Shown: piece after piece, positions 42,772 to 52,346 of the stretch
Layout: each line of letters begins with the position of its first letter
Numbering within the stretch: position 1 is the first letter of the stretch
Origin: Prevotella melaninogenica
Lineage (GTDB): Bacteria > Bacteroidota > Bacteroidia > Bacteroidales > Bacteroidaceae
DNA: 64,000 nt
NCBI RefSeq assembly: GCF_018128065.1
Contig: NZ_CP072359.1
Location: 310,001 to 374,000 of the forward strand
Direction: 5' to 3'
Notes under the pieces: model-generated
What the model was told of the DNA's origin: nothing
Seen by the model: only the letters and a program-made list of their open reading frames with translations
The model's database searches: none
Program-made: the position numbers and the translations under genes

Positions 42772-42803
42772 GCAAAGATACATAAATTACTTTAGTCGAA
42801 CAA
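42772..42803 (-). promoter_or_regulatory. Promoter of the nucleotidyltransferase gene
   Basis: On the minus strand TATCTTTGC (42780-42772) is an exact -7 box. A TTG at 42803-42801 lies 20 bases upstream as -33. The gene starts about 30 bases downstream. The remainder of the gap up to 43,131 holds nothing recognised. Confidence 0.65.
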
Positions 42804-43131
42804 ATGGATATAGACAAAGATTAAACTAATACAATAATTATTCCACTGATTAACTCTTCCTATCTTCATTACAACGCAAGAACCAGCAACTTTGATATTG
42901 TCTTACCTTACCCCTAATCTCTACCTAAAACCACAGTAAGGATAGGTAAAACAACATATAATTAGACCGCGCGAAAGCACTATTTCCTAACTAAAAAGAC
43001 ATACTTACTCTCACCACAGAAGTTAACAACAATCAGTCAGAGCATTGTTACAATCAGTCACAATGAATTACGAACGACAGCTAAAGACGGGAATAGTTGT
43101 TAATTCATTCGTTTATTACAGCGAAATTCTG

Positions 43132-43140
43132 TATTTTTGC
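43132..43140 (+). promoter_or_regulatory. Promoter -7 box TATTTTTGC of the DUF1599 operon
   Basis: Exact TAnnTTTGC. Initiation would fall near 43147, which excludes the in-frame ATG at 43137 and supports the start at 43161. Confidence 0.65.
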
Positions 43141-43160
43141 AGTCAAATCAATATAAGACT

Positions 43161-43709
43161 ATGGCAAGTCAACTGACAAAGACACAGCAGGAATTTCAAG
43201 ATGTGCTCGCAGAGTGCAGAAGTCTTTTTGGGAAGAAGCTCCACGACTATGGCGCTTCATGGCGTATTCTGCGCCCATCTTCCCTTACCGATCAGCTCTT
43301 TATTAAGGCTAAACGCATCCGTTCTTTGGAGATTACGGGTGAAAGTTTGGTGGGTGAAGGTATCCGTCCTGAGTTTATCGCATTGATAAATTACAGTATC
43401 GTAGGACTTATCCAGTTGGCAAAAGGCTTTGTCGACAGCGTTGACATGACACCTGATGAGGCATTGGCACTTTACGACAGCTACGCAAAGGAATCTTACG
43501 AGCTGATGATAAAGAAGAATCATGACTATGGCGAGGCTTGGCGCGACATGCGTGTAAGCAGCTATACTGACCTTATCCTAACAAAAATTGAGCGTATCAA
43601 GGAGATTGAAGACCTTGGTGGTGCAACACTTGTCAGTGAAGGTGTCGATGCCAATTACATGGATATAATGAACTACGCTGTCTTTGGAGCCATCAAACTA
43701 CATGAGTAA
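43161..43709 (+). CDS. DUF1599 domain-containing protein
   Basis: A 182-residue protein made of two similar halves, each with a [17 protein letters not shown] / [16 protein letters not shown] motif and a following [21 protein letters not shown] helix (first half [17 protein letters not shown]). This duplicated pattern marks the DUF1599 family of Bacteroidota; the fold is probably an all-alpha NTP pyrophosphohydrolase relative, but function is not established. It is the first gene of the operon with the DoxX-like/TpiA gene, whose ATG overlaps its stop. Confidence 0.8.
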   Translation: MASQLTKTQQEFQDVLAECRSLFGKKLHDYGASWRILRPSSLTDQLFIKAKRIRSLEITGESLVGEGIRPEFIALINYSIVGLIQLAKGFVDSVDMTPDEALALYDSYAKESYELMIKKNHDYGEAWRDMRVSSYTDLILTKIERIKEIEDLGGATLVSEGVDANYMDIMNYAVFGAIKLHE

Positions 43710-45822
43710 AATAAAGTCCATACTGGTAATTCTCAGCCGTGCGCTACTTGCTTTGACATTCATCTTCTCTGGATTTGTCAAGGCGATTGACCCTTTAGGT
43801 TCGCAATATAAGATTGCAGAATACTTAGAGGCAGTACAGCTGTCGGCATATATTCCAGACTGGGCACAACTGATGATATCAGTCGGACTGGCTGCAATTG
43901 AGTTCACCTTAGGTATGATGATTCTACTCGCCATTCGCCGACGACTTGCCAGCAAGATATCACTATTCCTCATGGTAGTGATGACGCTTGTGACCCTCTG
44001 GCTTACGGTGAGCAATCCTATACAAGACTGTGGATGCTTTGGTGATGCCATTCACCTCACAAACACACAGACTTTCATCAAGAACCTTATACTCTTGACT
44101 GCTGCCATCATCCTTTCACGTTGGCCGCTTTATCAGATACGCTTTGTATCAAAAACCAATCAGTGGATAGCATTCTACTTCACTATTGTCTTTATAATCA
44201 CAGCCTCTACACTGAGTCTTTATAATCTGCCTATCTTCGATTTCCGTCCTTATTATATTGGTCAGAACATCAAGAAAGCAATGGAGATTCCCAAAGGTGC
44301 GAAGCAGACAACCTACAAAACAACCTTTATCTGCGAGAAAGATGGTGTAACAAAAGAGTTCACTGAGAATGATTACCCATACGATGACTCAACATGGGTA
44401 TTCAAAGATACACATCAGGAGATTCTCGAAAAAGGCTATGAACCTCCTATCCACGACTTCTCTATTACAGACGAAAAGACAGGAGAAGACCTTACCGATA
44501 GCATTCTAACCAAAGATGGATATACCTTCTTGCTCGTTGCCCCAGTCTTGGAGCGTGCCGATGATAGTAACTTTGGTGAGATTGATGCTATCTATGAATA
44601 TGCGAAAGAGAATGGTTATGGTTTCTATGGACTCACAGCAAGTACGGATAAAGCCGTAAAACACTGGCGAGATATTACTGGAGCGGAGTATCCTTTCTAT
44701 ACAACGGATGGTACAACCCTAAAAACCATTATCCGAAGTAATCCTGGTTTGGTGTTGCTCTATAAAGGAACTATCATCAATAAGTGGAGTCATAACGACC
44801 TGCCAAAACAAGCAGAGCTGAACGCACCTTTATCACTTATTGAAATAGGACGTGAACCCGAGAATAAGACATGGACGAAGATTGTACTGATTCTGATTTG
44901 CTATATCTTCCCATTAGCATTCCTTATCGCTGCTGATCGTATATGGTCGTGGACACGATGGATAAGAAAACGTGAAGAATGGTTGAAGCAAAAGGAAGAA
45001 TGGTTAATACAAAAAGAACAATCAAATAAATTATATCAACTTTTAAAACGTAAAAGACAAATGAGAAAGAAAATTGTTGCAGGTAACTGGAAAATGAACG
45101 AGACTCTGCAGGAAGGTATTGCTTTGGCAAAGGAAATTAACGACTCACTGAAGGCAGAGAAGCCAAATTGTGATGTTGTTATCTGTACTCCATTCATTCA
45201 CCTTGCAAGTGTTGCACAGGTATTGGACGCTGAGGGCGTTGCACTCGGTGCTGAAAACTGCGCTGACAAGGAGAAGGGTGCTTACACAGGTGAGGTTTCT
45301 GCCGCTATGGTAAAGAGCACTGGTGCACAGTATGTAATCCTCGGTCACTCAGAGCGTCGCCAGTACTATGGTGAGACAGCAGAGATTTTGAAGGAGAAAG
45401 TACAGTTGGCATTGGCTAACGGCTTGAAGGTTATCTTCTGTTGTGGTGAGACACTCGAGGAGCGTGAGGCTAATAAGCAGAACGAAGTAGTAAAGGCAGA
45501 ACTTGAGGGTTCAGTATTCCACCTTTCAGCTGAGGACTGGAAGAACATCGTCTTGGCTTATGAGCCAATTTGGGCTATCGGTACTGGCAAGACAGCTACA
45601 TCTGATCAGGCTCAGGAGATGTTAGCTTACATCCGCTCAATCGTTGCTGAGAAGTATGGCAAAGAGGCTGCAGAGGACACAACAATCCTCTATGGTGGTA
45701 GCTGTAACGCAAGCAACGCTGCTGAATTGTTCAGCAAGTCAGATATCGACGGTGGCTTGATTGGTGGTGCTTCATTGAAGGCTGCTGACTTCAAGGCTAT
45801 CATTGATGCTTGGAAGAAGTAA
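43702..45822 (+). CDS. DoxX-like membrane protein fused to triosephosphate isomerase
   Basis: One open frame of 706 codons joins two normally separate genes. Residues 1-~390 form a DoxX-like / BT_3928-type membrane protein: membrane segments at about 5-25, 45-75, 80-100, 120-140 and 150-175, with the pair DCGCFG near 107-112 (possible redox Cys), a thioredoxin-like periplasmic domain, and a last membrane segment at about 395-415. Then comes a Glu/Lys-rich linker ([12 protein letters not shown]), and from residue 454 a complete TpiA. No stop separates the two parts. The ATG at 43702 overlaps the DUF1599 stop. Confidence 0.7.
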   Translation: MSKIKSILVILSRALLALTFIFSGFVKAIDPLGSQYKIAEYLEAVQLSAYIPDWAQLMISVGLAAIEFTLGMMILLAIRRRLASKISLFLMVVMTLVTLWLTVSNPIQDCGCFGDAIHLTNTQTFIKNLILLTAAIILSRWPLYQIRFVSKTNQWIAFYFTIVFIITASTLSLYNLPIFDFRPYYIGQNIKKAMEIPKGAKQTTYKTTFICEKDGVTKEFTENDYPYDDSTWVFKDTHQEILEKGYEPPIHDFSITDEKTGEDLTDSILTKDGYTFLLVAPVLERADDSNFGEIDAIYEYAKENGYGFYGLTASTDKAVKHWRDITGAEYPFYTTDGTTLKTIIRSNPGLVLLYKGTIINKWSHNDLPKQAELNAPLSLIEIGREPENKTWTKIVLILICYIFPLAFLIAADRIWSWTRWIRKREEWLKQKEEWLIQKEQSNKLYQLLKRKRQMRKKIVAGNWKMNETLQEGIALAKEINDSLKAEKPNCDVVICTPFIHLASVAQVLDAEGVALGAENCADKEKGAYTGEVSAAMVKSTGAQYVILGHSERRQYYGETAEILKEKVQLALANGLKVIFCCGETLEEREANKQNEVVKAELEGSVFHLSAEDWKNIVLAYEPIWAIGTGKTATSDQAQEMLAYIRSIVAEKYGKEAAEDTTILYGGSCNASNAAELFSKSDIDGGLIGGASLKAADFKAIIDAWKK
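45061..45822 (+). CDS. tpiA: Triosephosphate isomerase (internal start of the fused frame)
   Basis: A complete 253-residue TpiA interconverting dihydroxyacetone phosphate and glyceraldehyde 3-phosphate. GNWKMN (with catalytic Lys), ILGHSERR (His) and [11 protein letters not shown] (Glu) are all present, as is the phosphate loop GGASLK. ATG 45061 is the natural start of the enzyme and lies in frame with the upstream membrane protein. AT-rich DNA before it looks like an old intergenic leader now read through. Free TpiA from this start is likely; whether the fusion is also made is unknown. Confidence 0.9.
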   Translation: MRKKIVAGNWKMNETLQEGIALAKEINDSLKAEKPNCDVVICTPFIHLASVAQVLDAEGVALGAENCADKEKGAYTGEVSAAMVKSTGAQYVILGHSERRQYYGETAEILKEKVQLALANGLKVIFCCGETLEEREANKQNEVVKAELEGSVFHLSAEDWKNIVLAYEPIWAIGTGKTATSDQAQEMLAYIRSIVAEKYGKEAAEDTTILYGGSCNASNAAELFSKSDIDGGLIGGASLKAADFKAIIDAWKK

Positions 45823-45837
45823 TTCAAAGATAATCTA

Positions 45838-45896
45838 AGAGGCTGTATCAAACTGTCACATGGTCAACAACCATTGTCCTGTTTGATACAACCTCT
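45838..45896 (+). terminator. Terminator after tpiA
   Basis: AGAGGCTGTATCAAAC and GTTTGATACAACCTCT form a 16-bp stem with one mismatch, followed by ATTTCAATTTTT. An inner ATGGTCAACAACCAT palindrome adds to the loop. Confidence 0.75.
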
Positions 45897-45920
45897 ATTT
45901 CAATTTTTATACATTAAAGA

Positions 45921-46586
45921 ATGAAAAGGCTCCTTACAATCATAGTTTTTATGCTGACAGCTGTTGTGGCTGTTAATGCTCAAGGGTCAGTAACGGTATC
46001 ACAAAGTTCCGAGATTGACGCATTGGTAAATGGCAAGAAAGCACAAAAGAAGAATAATAAAAACCAAAAGAAAGTAGAGAGTCAAAACGAGACTGCACGT
46101 CCAACAATCAAAACGCCAGACACAAAACAGCTCGTTGTACCAAAGATTGAAGACCATAAACCAGAGATTGCACGCCCCGACAACAGTACCTTACAACCTA
46201 TCAGAACAAAGATTGTCAAGCGTTTAGTCAGAAGACCGCACGTCCCTTCTTGGGATGAGGTTGAAGACACGCGGATTGTGACCAAACGTATCAAGAAAGG
46301 TACACAGAAAGTAAGAGGCTTCCGTGTACAAGTTTATAGTGGTGGTAATACTCGTATTGCACACCAACAAGCAGACAAGGCGGGGCAAAAAGCGAAGCAA
46401 CTCTTCCCTGACCAACCTGTTTATGTACACTTCTACCCACCACGTTGGATGTGTCTTGTTGGCAACTTTACCGACTACAATGCTGCAAAGAAGATAATGC
46501 GTACACTCCGTAAGGAGGGTTACCCACATGCCAACATCATCCGTATGATGGTATCTATCAAGACATCACAAGTTGTAGATGAGTAA
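45921..46586 (+). CDS. SPOR domain protein, exported
   Basis: A 221-residue protein with a signal peptide (about 1-21, cleavage after NAQ), a disordered Lys/Asn/Gln linker, and a C-terminal SPOR domain (about 130-218: VRGFRVQVYSGG, MCLVGNFTDYNAAKKIM). SPOR domains bind denuded septal peptidoglycan, so a periplasmic role at the septum is likely. It lies after tpiA and 67 bases before folE. Confidence 0.82.
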   Translation: MKRLLTIIVFMLTAVVAVNAQGSVTVSQSSEIDALVNGKKAQKKNNKNQKKVESQNETARPTIKTPDTKQLVVPKIEDHKPEIARPDNSTLQPIRTKIVKRLVRRPHVPSWDEVEDTRIVTKRIKKGTQKVRGFRVQVYSGGNTRIAHQQADKAGQKAKQLFPDQPVYVHFYPPRWMCLVGNFTDYNAAKKIMRTLRKEGYPHANIIRMMVSIKTSQVVDE

Positions 46587-46653
46587 AGGTACTCCTCCCA
46601 TATAAAGATTAAGGACAACCTAATACATATATTTAATAAGAAAGAAAAATAAC

Positions 46654-47247
46654 ATGACTCCCGAAACACCATTCCGTGAAGGATTAGACGAACTTGCATC
46701 ACACTACAAACAGGTGCTTACTCTCTTAGGAGAAGACCCCGAGAGAGAAGGTTTGGAGAAGACTCCAATGCGTGTTGCAAAGGCAATGCAGGTACTTACA
46801 CGTGGCTATACACAAGACCCTCATAAGGTATTGACTGATGCTTTGTTTGAAGAAAAGTACAACCAGATGGTGATTGTGAAAGATATTGACTTCTTCTCTA
46901 TGTGCGAACACCATATGCTTCCTTTCTATGGCAAGGCGCATGTGGCATATATTCCAAACGGATATATCACTGGATTGAGCAAGATTGCACGTGTTGTAGA
47001 CATCTTCTCACATCGACTACAAGTGCAGGAACGCCTGACAGAGCAGGTAATGCAGTGCATCAATGACACACTGAAACCGCAAGGTGTGATGGTTGTTATC
47101 GAAGCAAAGCACATGTGTATGCAGATGCGTGGTGTAGAAAAACAGAACTCTATTACCACAACAAGTGCTTATAGCGGTGTTTTTGAATCAAGTAAAACAC
47201 GTAATGAGTTCATGGATTTGCTACGCGGAGAGACCAAGAGAATATAA
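46654..47247 (+). CDS. folE: GTP cyclohydrolase I
   Basis: A 197-residue type I enzyme that converts GTP to 7,8-dihydroneopterin triphosphate for folate and related pterins. Zinc ligands appear in MCEHHMLPF (about 88-96) and CMQMRGVE (about 158-165); the active-site His of [13 protein letters not shown] is present. It lies between the SPOR protein and the DUF4840 genes, and the operon relation is uncertain. Confidence 0.92.
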   Translation: MTPETPFREGLDELASHYKQVLTLLGEDPEREGLEKTPMRVAKAMQVLTRGYTQDPHKVLTDALFEEKYNQMVIVKDIDFFSMCEHHMLPFYGKAHVAYIPNGYITGLSKIARVVDIFSHRLQVQERLTEQVMQCINDTLKPQGVMVVIEAKHMCMQMRGVEKQNSITTTSAYSGVFESSKTRNEFMDLLRGETKRI

Positions 47248-47280
47248 TTTAAACACTATTATAAACTAAAACTTAAAGAC

Positions 47281-47916
47281 ATGAAAAGAACAATGACAGC
47301 AGCGATAATGCTATTATGTACATTCGCTTTAACAGTGATGACCACAGGATGTTCCAGTGACAACAATGAAGTAGAGCATCAGAAAAGTGTAGAACAAGTT
47401 CTTAACAATATGGTTGGGATCTATGAAGGGACACTGGGGTTTACCTATGGAACATCCACAGCAACTTCAAGTAGCTTGGGATGGAAGACAATTTGTAAGG
47501 TAGATAAGGATCACAATATTATCTTTGATCAATTTCCTTACCACACATTGGCTAATGGTGTGTCAAAGAAAGGATTGGTCGGAGTAGCATCACCTTTACT
47601 TGCAACACTGCAAAAAGTAGAGAACAGTCCACTTAAAATAAAAATTGAAGCTGTTGGATTGAATTATAATAGAACAGAACTTTTTATCGTTCCAGATGTG
47701 AAGTTTAATGTAACAGGCACTAAAGAGATATACGAACTATCAGGACAAATTAGGTCATCAAGAAACAACTATTATACAATGAGCACATCAGAAATAAACA
47801 TAGAGTTCACTGTAAATAAGTTGGTGAGAATTAATAAAGAACATGGGACGGCATTAGTTGAAAATGATTTTGATATGCCTGTGACCTATTATTTGAAAGT
47901 AAAAAGAGTTAAATGA
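47281..47916 (+). CDS. DUF4840-like lipoprotein, copy 1
   Basis: A 211-residue lipoprotein with lipobox MTTGC (Cys24). The body shares, with the two following genes, the order NMVGIYEG, DQFPYHTLANGVSKK, a long beta domain, and MSTSEINIEFTVNKLVRINKEHGTA. I assign it to DUF4840, a Bacteroidota family of unknown function. The stop overlaps an ATG that begins a vestige of the xth gene (47913). Confidence 0.7.
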   Translation: MKRTMTAAIMLLCTFALTVMTTGCSSDNNEVEHQKSVEQVLNNMVGIYEGTLGFTYGTSTATSSSLGWKTICKVDKDHNIIFDQFPYHTLANGVSKKGLVGVASPLLATLQKVENSPLKIKIEAVGLNYNRTELFIVPDVKFNVTGTKEIYELSGQIRSSRNNYYTMSTSEINIEFTVNKLVRINKEHGTALVENDFDMPVTYYLKVKRVK

Positions 47917-47942
47917 AACTGATTTCATGGAATGTAAATGGG
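47913..47942 (+). pseudogene. Vestigial xth 5' end after DUF4840 copy 1
   Basis: ATGAAACTGATTTCATGG and the bases after it match the start of the xth gene at 49321 with about four differences in 30; the reading would be MKLISWNVNG versus MKFISWNVNG. The match breaks off after that. Confidence 0.75.
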
Positions 47943-47986
47943 AGCTTACCTATATTTTAAGAGAAAGAACCCAAATACAGAAGTTT

Positions 47987-48598
47987 ATGAAAAAGATAAT
48001 AAAACTTACAGCTATGGCATTATGTACCCTCGCATTATGCCTCACAAGCTGCTCAAAAGACAACGACATGACAGATGCTGAGAAAAACGCTATACAGGCG
48101 CTCAACAACATTACAGGAAACTATAAAGGTAACTTGGCTACCAAATATGGTACAACTATAATAGTCTGGCCGGATGTCAATTGGAATGTAGACAAGAATT
48201 CTACCATTACAGTCAACAACTTCCCATACCAATTGTTGGCAGATGGAGTGTCAAAGAAGTCTGCTTCTTCGCTATATACTACTCTCGCTAACGAGAAACA
48301 AAGACCGCTGAAATTGTATATTACGACGGTACAACCACAAGATAATAAGGTGTTTTTCAACTTATCATCTAACTTCAAGTTTGATATTACAACAGCCAAC
48401 GAAACTTATGAATTAGCAGGTGCCGTTTCCTTTAACAATAAGCAGTTCAACAGTAGTTATACAATGAACACCTCTGAAATGCAAATGCGATTCACTATAT
48501 ACAAACTGGTGAAAATAAACAAGGCACATGCAACTGCAGTTCTACAGGAAGAGTTTGATATACCCGTTAGCTTCTATCTGGAAGGATATAAGATGTAA
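47987..48598 (+). CDS. DUF4840-like lipoprotein, copy 2
   Basis: A 203-residue lipoprotein with lipobox CLTSC (about Cys22). The frame is open upstream to 47927, but ATG 47987 (MKKIIKLTAMALCTL) gives the signal peptide, and the upstream part is the xth vestige. The body repeats the copy 1 pattern: ITGNYKGNLA, VNNFPYQLLADGVSKK, MNTSEMQMRFTIYKLVKINK. It is closest to copy 3 in the signal peptide and to copy 1 in the body. Confidence 0.7.
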   Translation: MKKIIKLTAMALCTLALCLTSCSKDNDMTDAEKNAIQALNNITGNYKGNLATKYGTTIIVWPDVNWNVDKNSTITVNNFPYQLLADGVSKKSASSLYTTLANEKQRPLKLYITTVQPQDNKVFFNLSSNFKFDITTANETYELAGAVSFNNKQFNSSYTMNTSEMQMRFTIYKLVKINKAHATAVLQEEFDIPVSFYLEGYKM

Positions 48599-48629
48599 AT
48601 GAAAATTTATTTCATGGGATATAAGACGA
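48599..48629 (+). pseudogene. Vestigial xth 5' end after DUF4840 copy 2
   Basis: ATGAAAATTTATTTCATGGG resembles the xth start at 49321 (one extra A, then three or four differences). It is out of frame and more decayed than the vestige at 47913. Confidence 0.6.
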
Positions 48630-48674
48630 GTAGTCTATCTTTACTATAAGATAAAAACATTAAAACAAAAGTAT

Positions 48675-49319
48675 ATGAAAAAGATTATGACACTTGCAGC
48701 TATGGCACTATGCACCCTCACTTTATGCCTCACAAGCTGCTCAAAAGACGATAACGGAGATAAAGAACTATCAACCGAAAAGTTCATTGAAGAACAAACA
48801 AAGATCTTAAACATCATTTCTGGCGAGTACAAAGCGCTTATTCATGCCAGCGGAAAGAATGGAGGTCTTTTTGCCTATTCAAATTTGACAATCGACAAGA
48901 ACGGACAAGTAGTTTGCAAATATTTTCCTTACGAAGCACTCGCTCTTGGAATTTCTGAGTTAGACAACAATGAAGAAGCTATCAGACTTCGTTCAGCGTT
49001 AACAGCAGCTCCAACAGCCTCTCTTTCTTTCCGACTCTTAGGTGACCCCAAAACAAAGAATCCTGCAGATTTCTATGCACTCCCGATAATCAAAACAACC
49101 ATCAAGAACGATTATGGTACTTATAACATAATCGGACACATGAAGACGGATGTCCTCAGGGCACACTATGACGCAAAGACGTCCAGCCTTACAATGACTT
49201 TTATCATCAACAAGCTGAGCAGGGTTATAGAACGCCAAGGCTACTCTGAATATAAGGACCAGACAAAATTTACCCACCCTGTTGAATTTGAAATAAGTAC
49301 ATTAGAAAAGAAGAAATAG
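48675..49319 (+). CDS. DUF4840-like lipoprotein, copy 3
   Basis: A 214-residue lipoprotein with lipobox CLTSC (Cys22). It has the motif ISGEYKALIHAS, a KYFPYEALALGIS segment equivalent to the FPYHTLANGVS segment of copy 1, and a late KTSSLTMTFIINKLSRV segment. It is the most divergent of the three. Its stop lies one base before the intact xth gene, the original arrangement that seems to have been duplicated. Confidence 0.65.
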   Translation: MKKIMTLAAMALCTLTLCLTSCSKDDNGDKELSTEKFIEEQTKILNIISGEYKALIHASGKNGGLFAYSNLTIDKNGQVVCKYFPYEALALGISELDNNEEAIRLRSALTAAPTASLSFRLLGDPKTKNPADFYALPIIKTTIKNDYGTYNIIGHMKTDVLRAHYDAKTSSLTMTFIINKLSRVIERQGYSEYKDQTKFTHPVEFEISTLEKKK

Positions 49320-49320
49320 A

Positions 49321-50070
49321 ATGAAGTTTATTTCATGGAATGTAAACGGGCTTCGCGCCTGTGTAGGAAAGGAATTTGAACATCAATTCAAGGACTTGGA
49401 TGCTGATTTCTTCTGCCTACAAGAGACAAAGATGCAAGCAGGACAGCTCGACCTCAGTTTTCCTGGTTATGAATCTTATTGGAATTACGCTGACAAGAAG
49501 GGTTACTCTGGTACGGCTATATATACAAAGCATAAGCCATTGAGCGTGACTTATGGTATTGATATTGATGAGCATGACCATGAGGGACGTGTGATAACAC
49601 TGGAGATGGAAGACTTCTACCTCGTAACTGTTTATACACCGAACTCACAGGATGGACTTCGTCGATTAGAGTATCGTATGAAGTGGGAAGATGACTTCCA
49701 AGCCTATCTCCACAAACTCGATGAGAAAAAGCCTGTCATTGTATGTGGTGATATGAATGTTGCCCATCAGGAAATAGACCTTAAGAACCCAAAGACAAAC
49801 CGTAAGAATGCGGGCTTTACCGATGAAGAGCGTGAGAAGATGACCCAATTACTAAACAATGGTTTCATCGACACCTTCCGTACCCTTTATCCAGAGCAAG
49901 TTACTTACTCTTGGTGGTCATATCGTTTCCGTGCAAGAGAGAAGAACACGGGGTGGCGTATCGACTATTTCCTCATCTCAGAACGTCTCAAAGACCGACT
50001 CGAAGATGCTAAGATTCATACAGAGATTATGGGAAGCGACCACTGTCCTGTGGAAATTATCTTGAAATAA
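49321..50070 (+). CDS. xth: Exodeoxyribonuclease III (AP endonuclease)
   Basis: A 249-residue ExoIII/AP endonuclease-family enzyme for base excision repair. Motifs in order are NVNGLRAC, QETKMQ, YTPNSQ, CGDMNVAHQEIDL, GWRIDYFLIS and the terminal GSDHCPV. All acidic and His residues expected for catalysis are present. It starts one base after DUF4840 copy 3 and ends nine bases before the SGNH gene. Confidence 0.9.
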   Translation: MKFISWNVNGLRACVGKEFEHQFKDLDADFFCLQETKMQAGQLDLSFPGYESYWNYADKKGYSGTAIYTKHKPLSVTYGIDIDEHDHEGRVITLEMEDFYLVTVYTPNSQDGLRRLEYRMKWEDDFQAYLHKLDEKKPVIVCGDMNVAHQEIDLKNPKTNRKNAGFTDEEREKMTQLLNNGFIDTFRTLYPEQVTYSWWSYRFRAREKNTGWRIDYFLISERLKDRLEDAKIHTEIMGSDHCPVEIILK

Positions 50071-50079
50071 GACAATCGT

Positions 50080-50832
50080 ATGCACGCCCAAATAAAGACA
50101 TTACTTTTGATGGCTGCTGTCATGGCAGCCATTATTGTCTATGCTGTTATCCCAACTGAGATAACAATGGGCAGCTATACTATCTGCAAGATAACGCTTA
50201 TCAACCTAAGCCGACCGCTTATTGAGAAAACAAAACAAACAAAGTATACCGCTAAAAAGGTACATCGCAACCAAACAATCCTTTTCATTGGAGACTCAAT
50301 GGTGGAAGGACTTTCGCGTAGGTTGGGCGATTATGCAGGTGAAAATGGACATAAACTATATACCGTTATTTGGTATAGTTCTTCTACTGAGCGTTGGGGA
50401 ACTACCCAAACCTTAGAACACTTCATTACAGAATATAAGCCAACGTACGTACTCATCTGCCTTGGTAGCAATGAACTCTTTATCAATGACCTTGCTAACC
50501 GTACGCAATATGTACAACAATTGGTCAAGAAATTAGGTAATATTCCTTTCGTATGGATAAGCCCTTCTGATTGGAATGGCGATACTGGCATCAATGATGT
50601 CATAAAGGAGAATGTCGGAAAAGGACATTTCTTTGACAGTCGTAGCCTAAAACTCAAAAGAGGTAGCGACCATTATCATCCTACATGGGCTGCAGCAGCC
50701 TACTGGATGGACACTGCTGCAAAATTTATTGCAAGTAAAGAGTGTGCTAACCCACTACAACTCAATAAGCCAAAAGCCCATCACAAGGCAACAAATACAA
50801 AGCTTTTGCAACCTGCTTTTGAAGGATATTAA
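50080..50832 (+). CDS. SGNH/GDSL-hydrolase-like protein, acyl-transfer partner
   Basis: A 250-residue protein with an N-terminal membrane anchor (about 5-28). The SGNH block I is GDSMVEGL (about 71-78), an Asn block is CLGSNELF, and the catalytic pair appears as SDHYHPTWAA near the end. Such proteins sit beside MBOAT enzymes and complete transfer of acetyl groups to an extracellular polysaccharide, like AlgJ/AlgX or PatB partners. The MBOAT gene follows 31 bases on. The substrate is unknown. Confidence 0.8.
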   Translation: MHAQIKTLLLMAAVMAAIIVYAVIPTEITMGSYTICKITLINLSRPLIEKTKQTKYTAKKVHRNQTILFIGDSMVEGLSRRLGDYAGENGHKLYTVIWYSSSTERWGTTQTLEHFITEYKPTYVLICLGSNELFINDLANRTQYVQQLVKKLGNIPFVWISPSDWNGDTGINDVIKENVGKGHFFDSRSLKLKRGSDHYHPTWAAAAYWMDTAAKFIASKECANPLQLNKPKAHHKATNTKLLQPAFEGY

Positions 50833-50863
50833 TTAGGAACAGGCTACACAAAACGATTGATAA

Positions 50864-52345
50864 ATGGTAAATATAACACAATTGACAACCGCCTTATTCG
50901 ATTTCTTGTCCACACAAGACAAGGACTGGTCATTGTGTACATTTCCATTTATGGTTTCTTTCCTTGTTTTCTTCGCCATATACATAGGATTAAACCGCTA
51001 TCGTCAGACGTGGACAAAGGCGTATGTAATTGCATTTAGCCTCTTCTTTGCCTTCAAAGCGAATGGAATACTAATGTGGCTATTGCCTATTATAACCATT
51101 AGTTCGTGGTATCTCACCCGCTTTATGATGCGATTAAAGCGTGGGAAAATACGCAAGATAGGACTTGCCATTGTCATTCTGACTGAACTACTACCCCTAC
51201 TCTACTACAAATACACGAACTTCACACTTGAGATTTTCCACGAACTCTTACGCAGCAACTTCTCACCAGAGAAGATGTTGCTACCTGTCGGTATCTCATT
51301 CTTCACTTTTCAAGCAATCAGCTACACCATTGATGTCTATAAGGGACGTTATCCTAAGACCGCAGAACTAATAGATTATACTTTCTACCTTACCTTTTTT
51401 CCACTCCTTATTGCTGGTCCTATCACTCGCGCTGAGGTATTACTCCCACAGGTTCAAACGCCAAAAAACAACGTCAACGAAAACCTTGTATATAATGGTC
51501 TGTGGCTTATCATCTGCGGATTGATAAAGAAAGCGCTCATTGCTGACTACATTGCACAATACAATAACATCGTCTTTGATGCCCCAGCAAGTCAAAGCAG
51601 CTTTGGAGATTTGATGGGAGTATTAGGCTTTTCAGTACAGATTTACTTTGATTTCTCAGGCTACAGCGACCTTGCCATAGGTGTTGCAGCCCTGATGGGA
51701 TACGAACTAAAGGACAACTTCAGATTCCCTTATCAGAGTCTGAACCTCACAGAGTTCTGGCATCGTTGGCATATTGCCCTCTCCACATGGTTCCGTGACT
51801 ATCTTTACATCCCATTGGGAGGAAACAGAAAAGGCGAACTTCGCACCTATCTCAATAGCTTCTTAGCAATGATAGTAGCAGGTCTGTGGCATGGTGCATC
51901 ATGGATGTTCATTATATGGGGTGTACTTCATGGCATTGGACTGGTCATTCATAAGCTCTGTCGAAACAATGGATTGGATAAGATACCAGACAATAAATAC
52001 ACAAAAGGTATCAGTTGGTTTATTACGTTTAGCTATGTCTCTCTTGCATGGATATTCTTCCGTGCAGCAGATATGACGACTGCTACAACATTAATAGACA
52101 ACATCCTGCATACTATCAGTCTCTCAGATGCCTACACCTTCCTAATGGAATACCCACTATGGTTGGCTGTTGTTCTCATAAGTTTAGAACTTCATAGTAT
52201 TCGAGAGACTGACTATAACTGGCTGCAAAGTAAGTTTATCAATTCTTCATGGCTTGTTAAGCTATGTATCTTTGCTGTTGTTATGCAGTTAGTTATTAAT
52301 CTTAGTCATCATAGTATCCAACCATTCATCTACACACAATTCTAA
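50864..52345 (+). CDS. MBOAT family O-acyltransferase (AlgI-like)
   Basis: A 493-residue polytopic membrane protein of about ten segments. The MBOAT signature includes LNLTEFWHRWHIALSTWFRD (about 300-319) and the active His in LWHGASWMFIIWGVLHG (about 345-361). It would carry acyl groups across the membrane for O-acetylation together with the SGNH protein. ATG 50864 gives the full first membrane segment; a second frame starting at 50857 is a shadow. Confidence 0.88.
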   Translation: MVNITQLTTALFDFLSTQDKDWSLCTFPFMVSFLVFFAIYIGLNRYRQTWTKAYVIAFSLFFAFKANGILMWLLPIITISSWYLTRFMMRLKRGKIRKIGLAIVILTELLPLLYYKYTNFTLEIFHELLRSNFSPEKMLLPVGISFFTFQAISYTIDVYKGRYPKTAELIDYTFYLTFFPLLIAGPITRAEVLLPQVQTPKNNVNENLVYNGLWLIICGLIKKALIADYIAQYNNIVFDAPASQSSFGDLMGVLGFSVQIYFDFSGYSDLAIGVAALMGYELKDNFRFPYQSLNLTEFWHRWHIALSTWFRDYLYIPLGGNRKGELRTYLNSFLAMIVAGLWHGASWMFIIWGVLHGIGLVIHKLCRNNGLDKIPDNKYTKGISWFITFSYVSLAWIFFRAADMTTATTLIDNILHTISLSDAYTFLMEYPLWLAVVLISLELHSIRETDYNWLQSKFINSSWLVKLCIFAVVMQLVINLSHHSIQPFIYTQF

Positions 52346-52346
52346 G

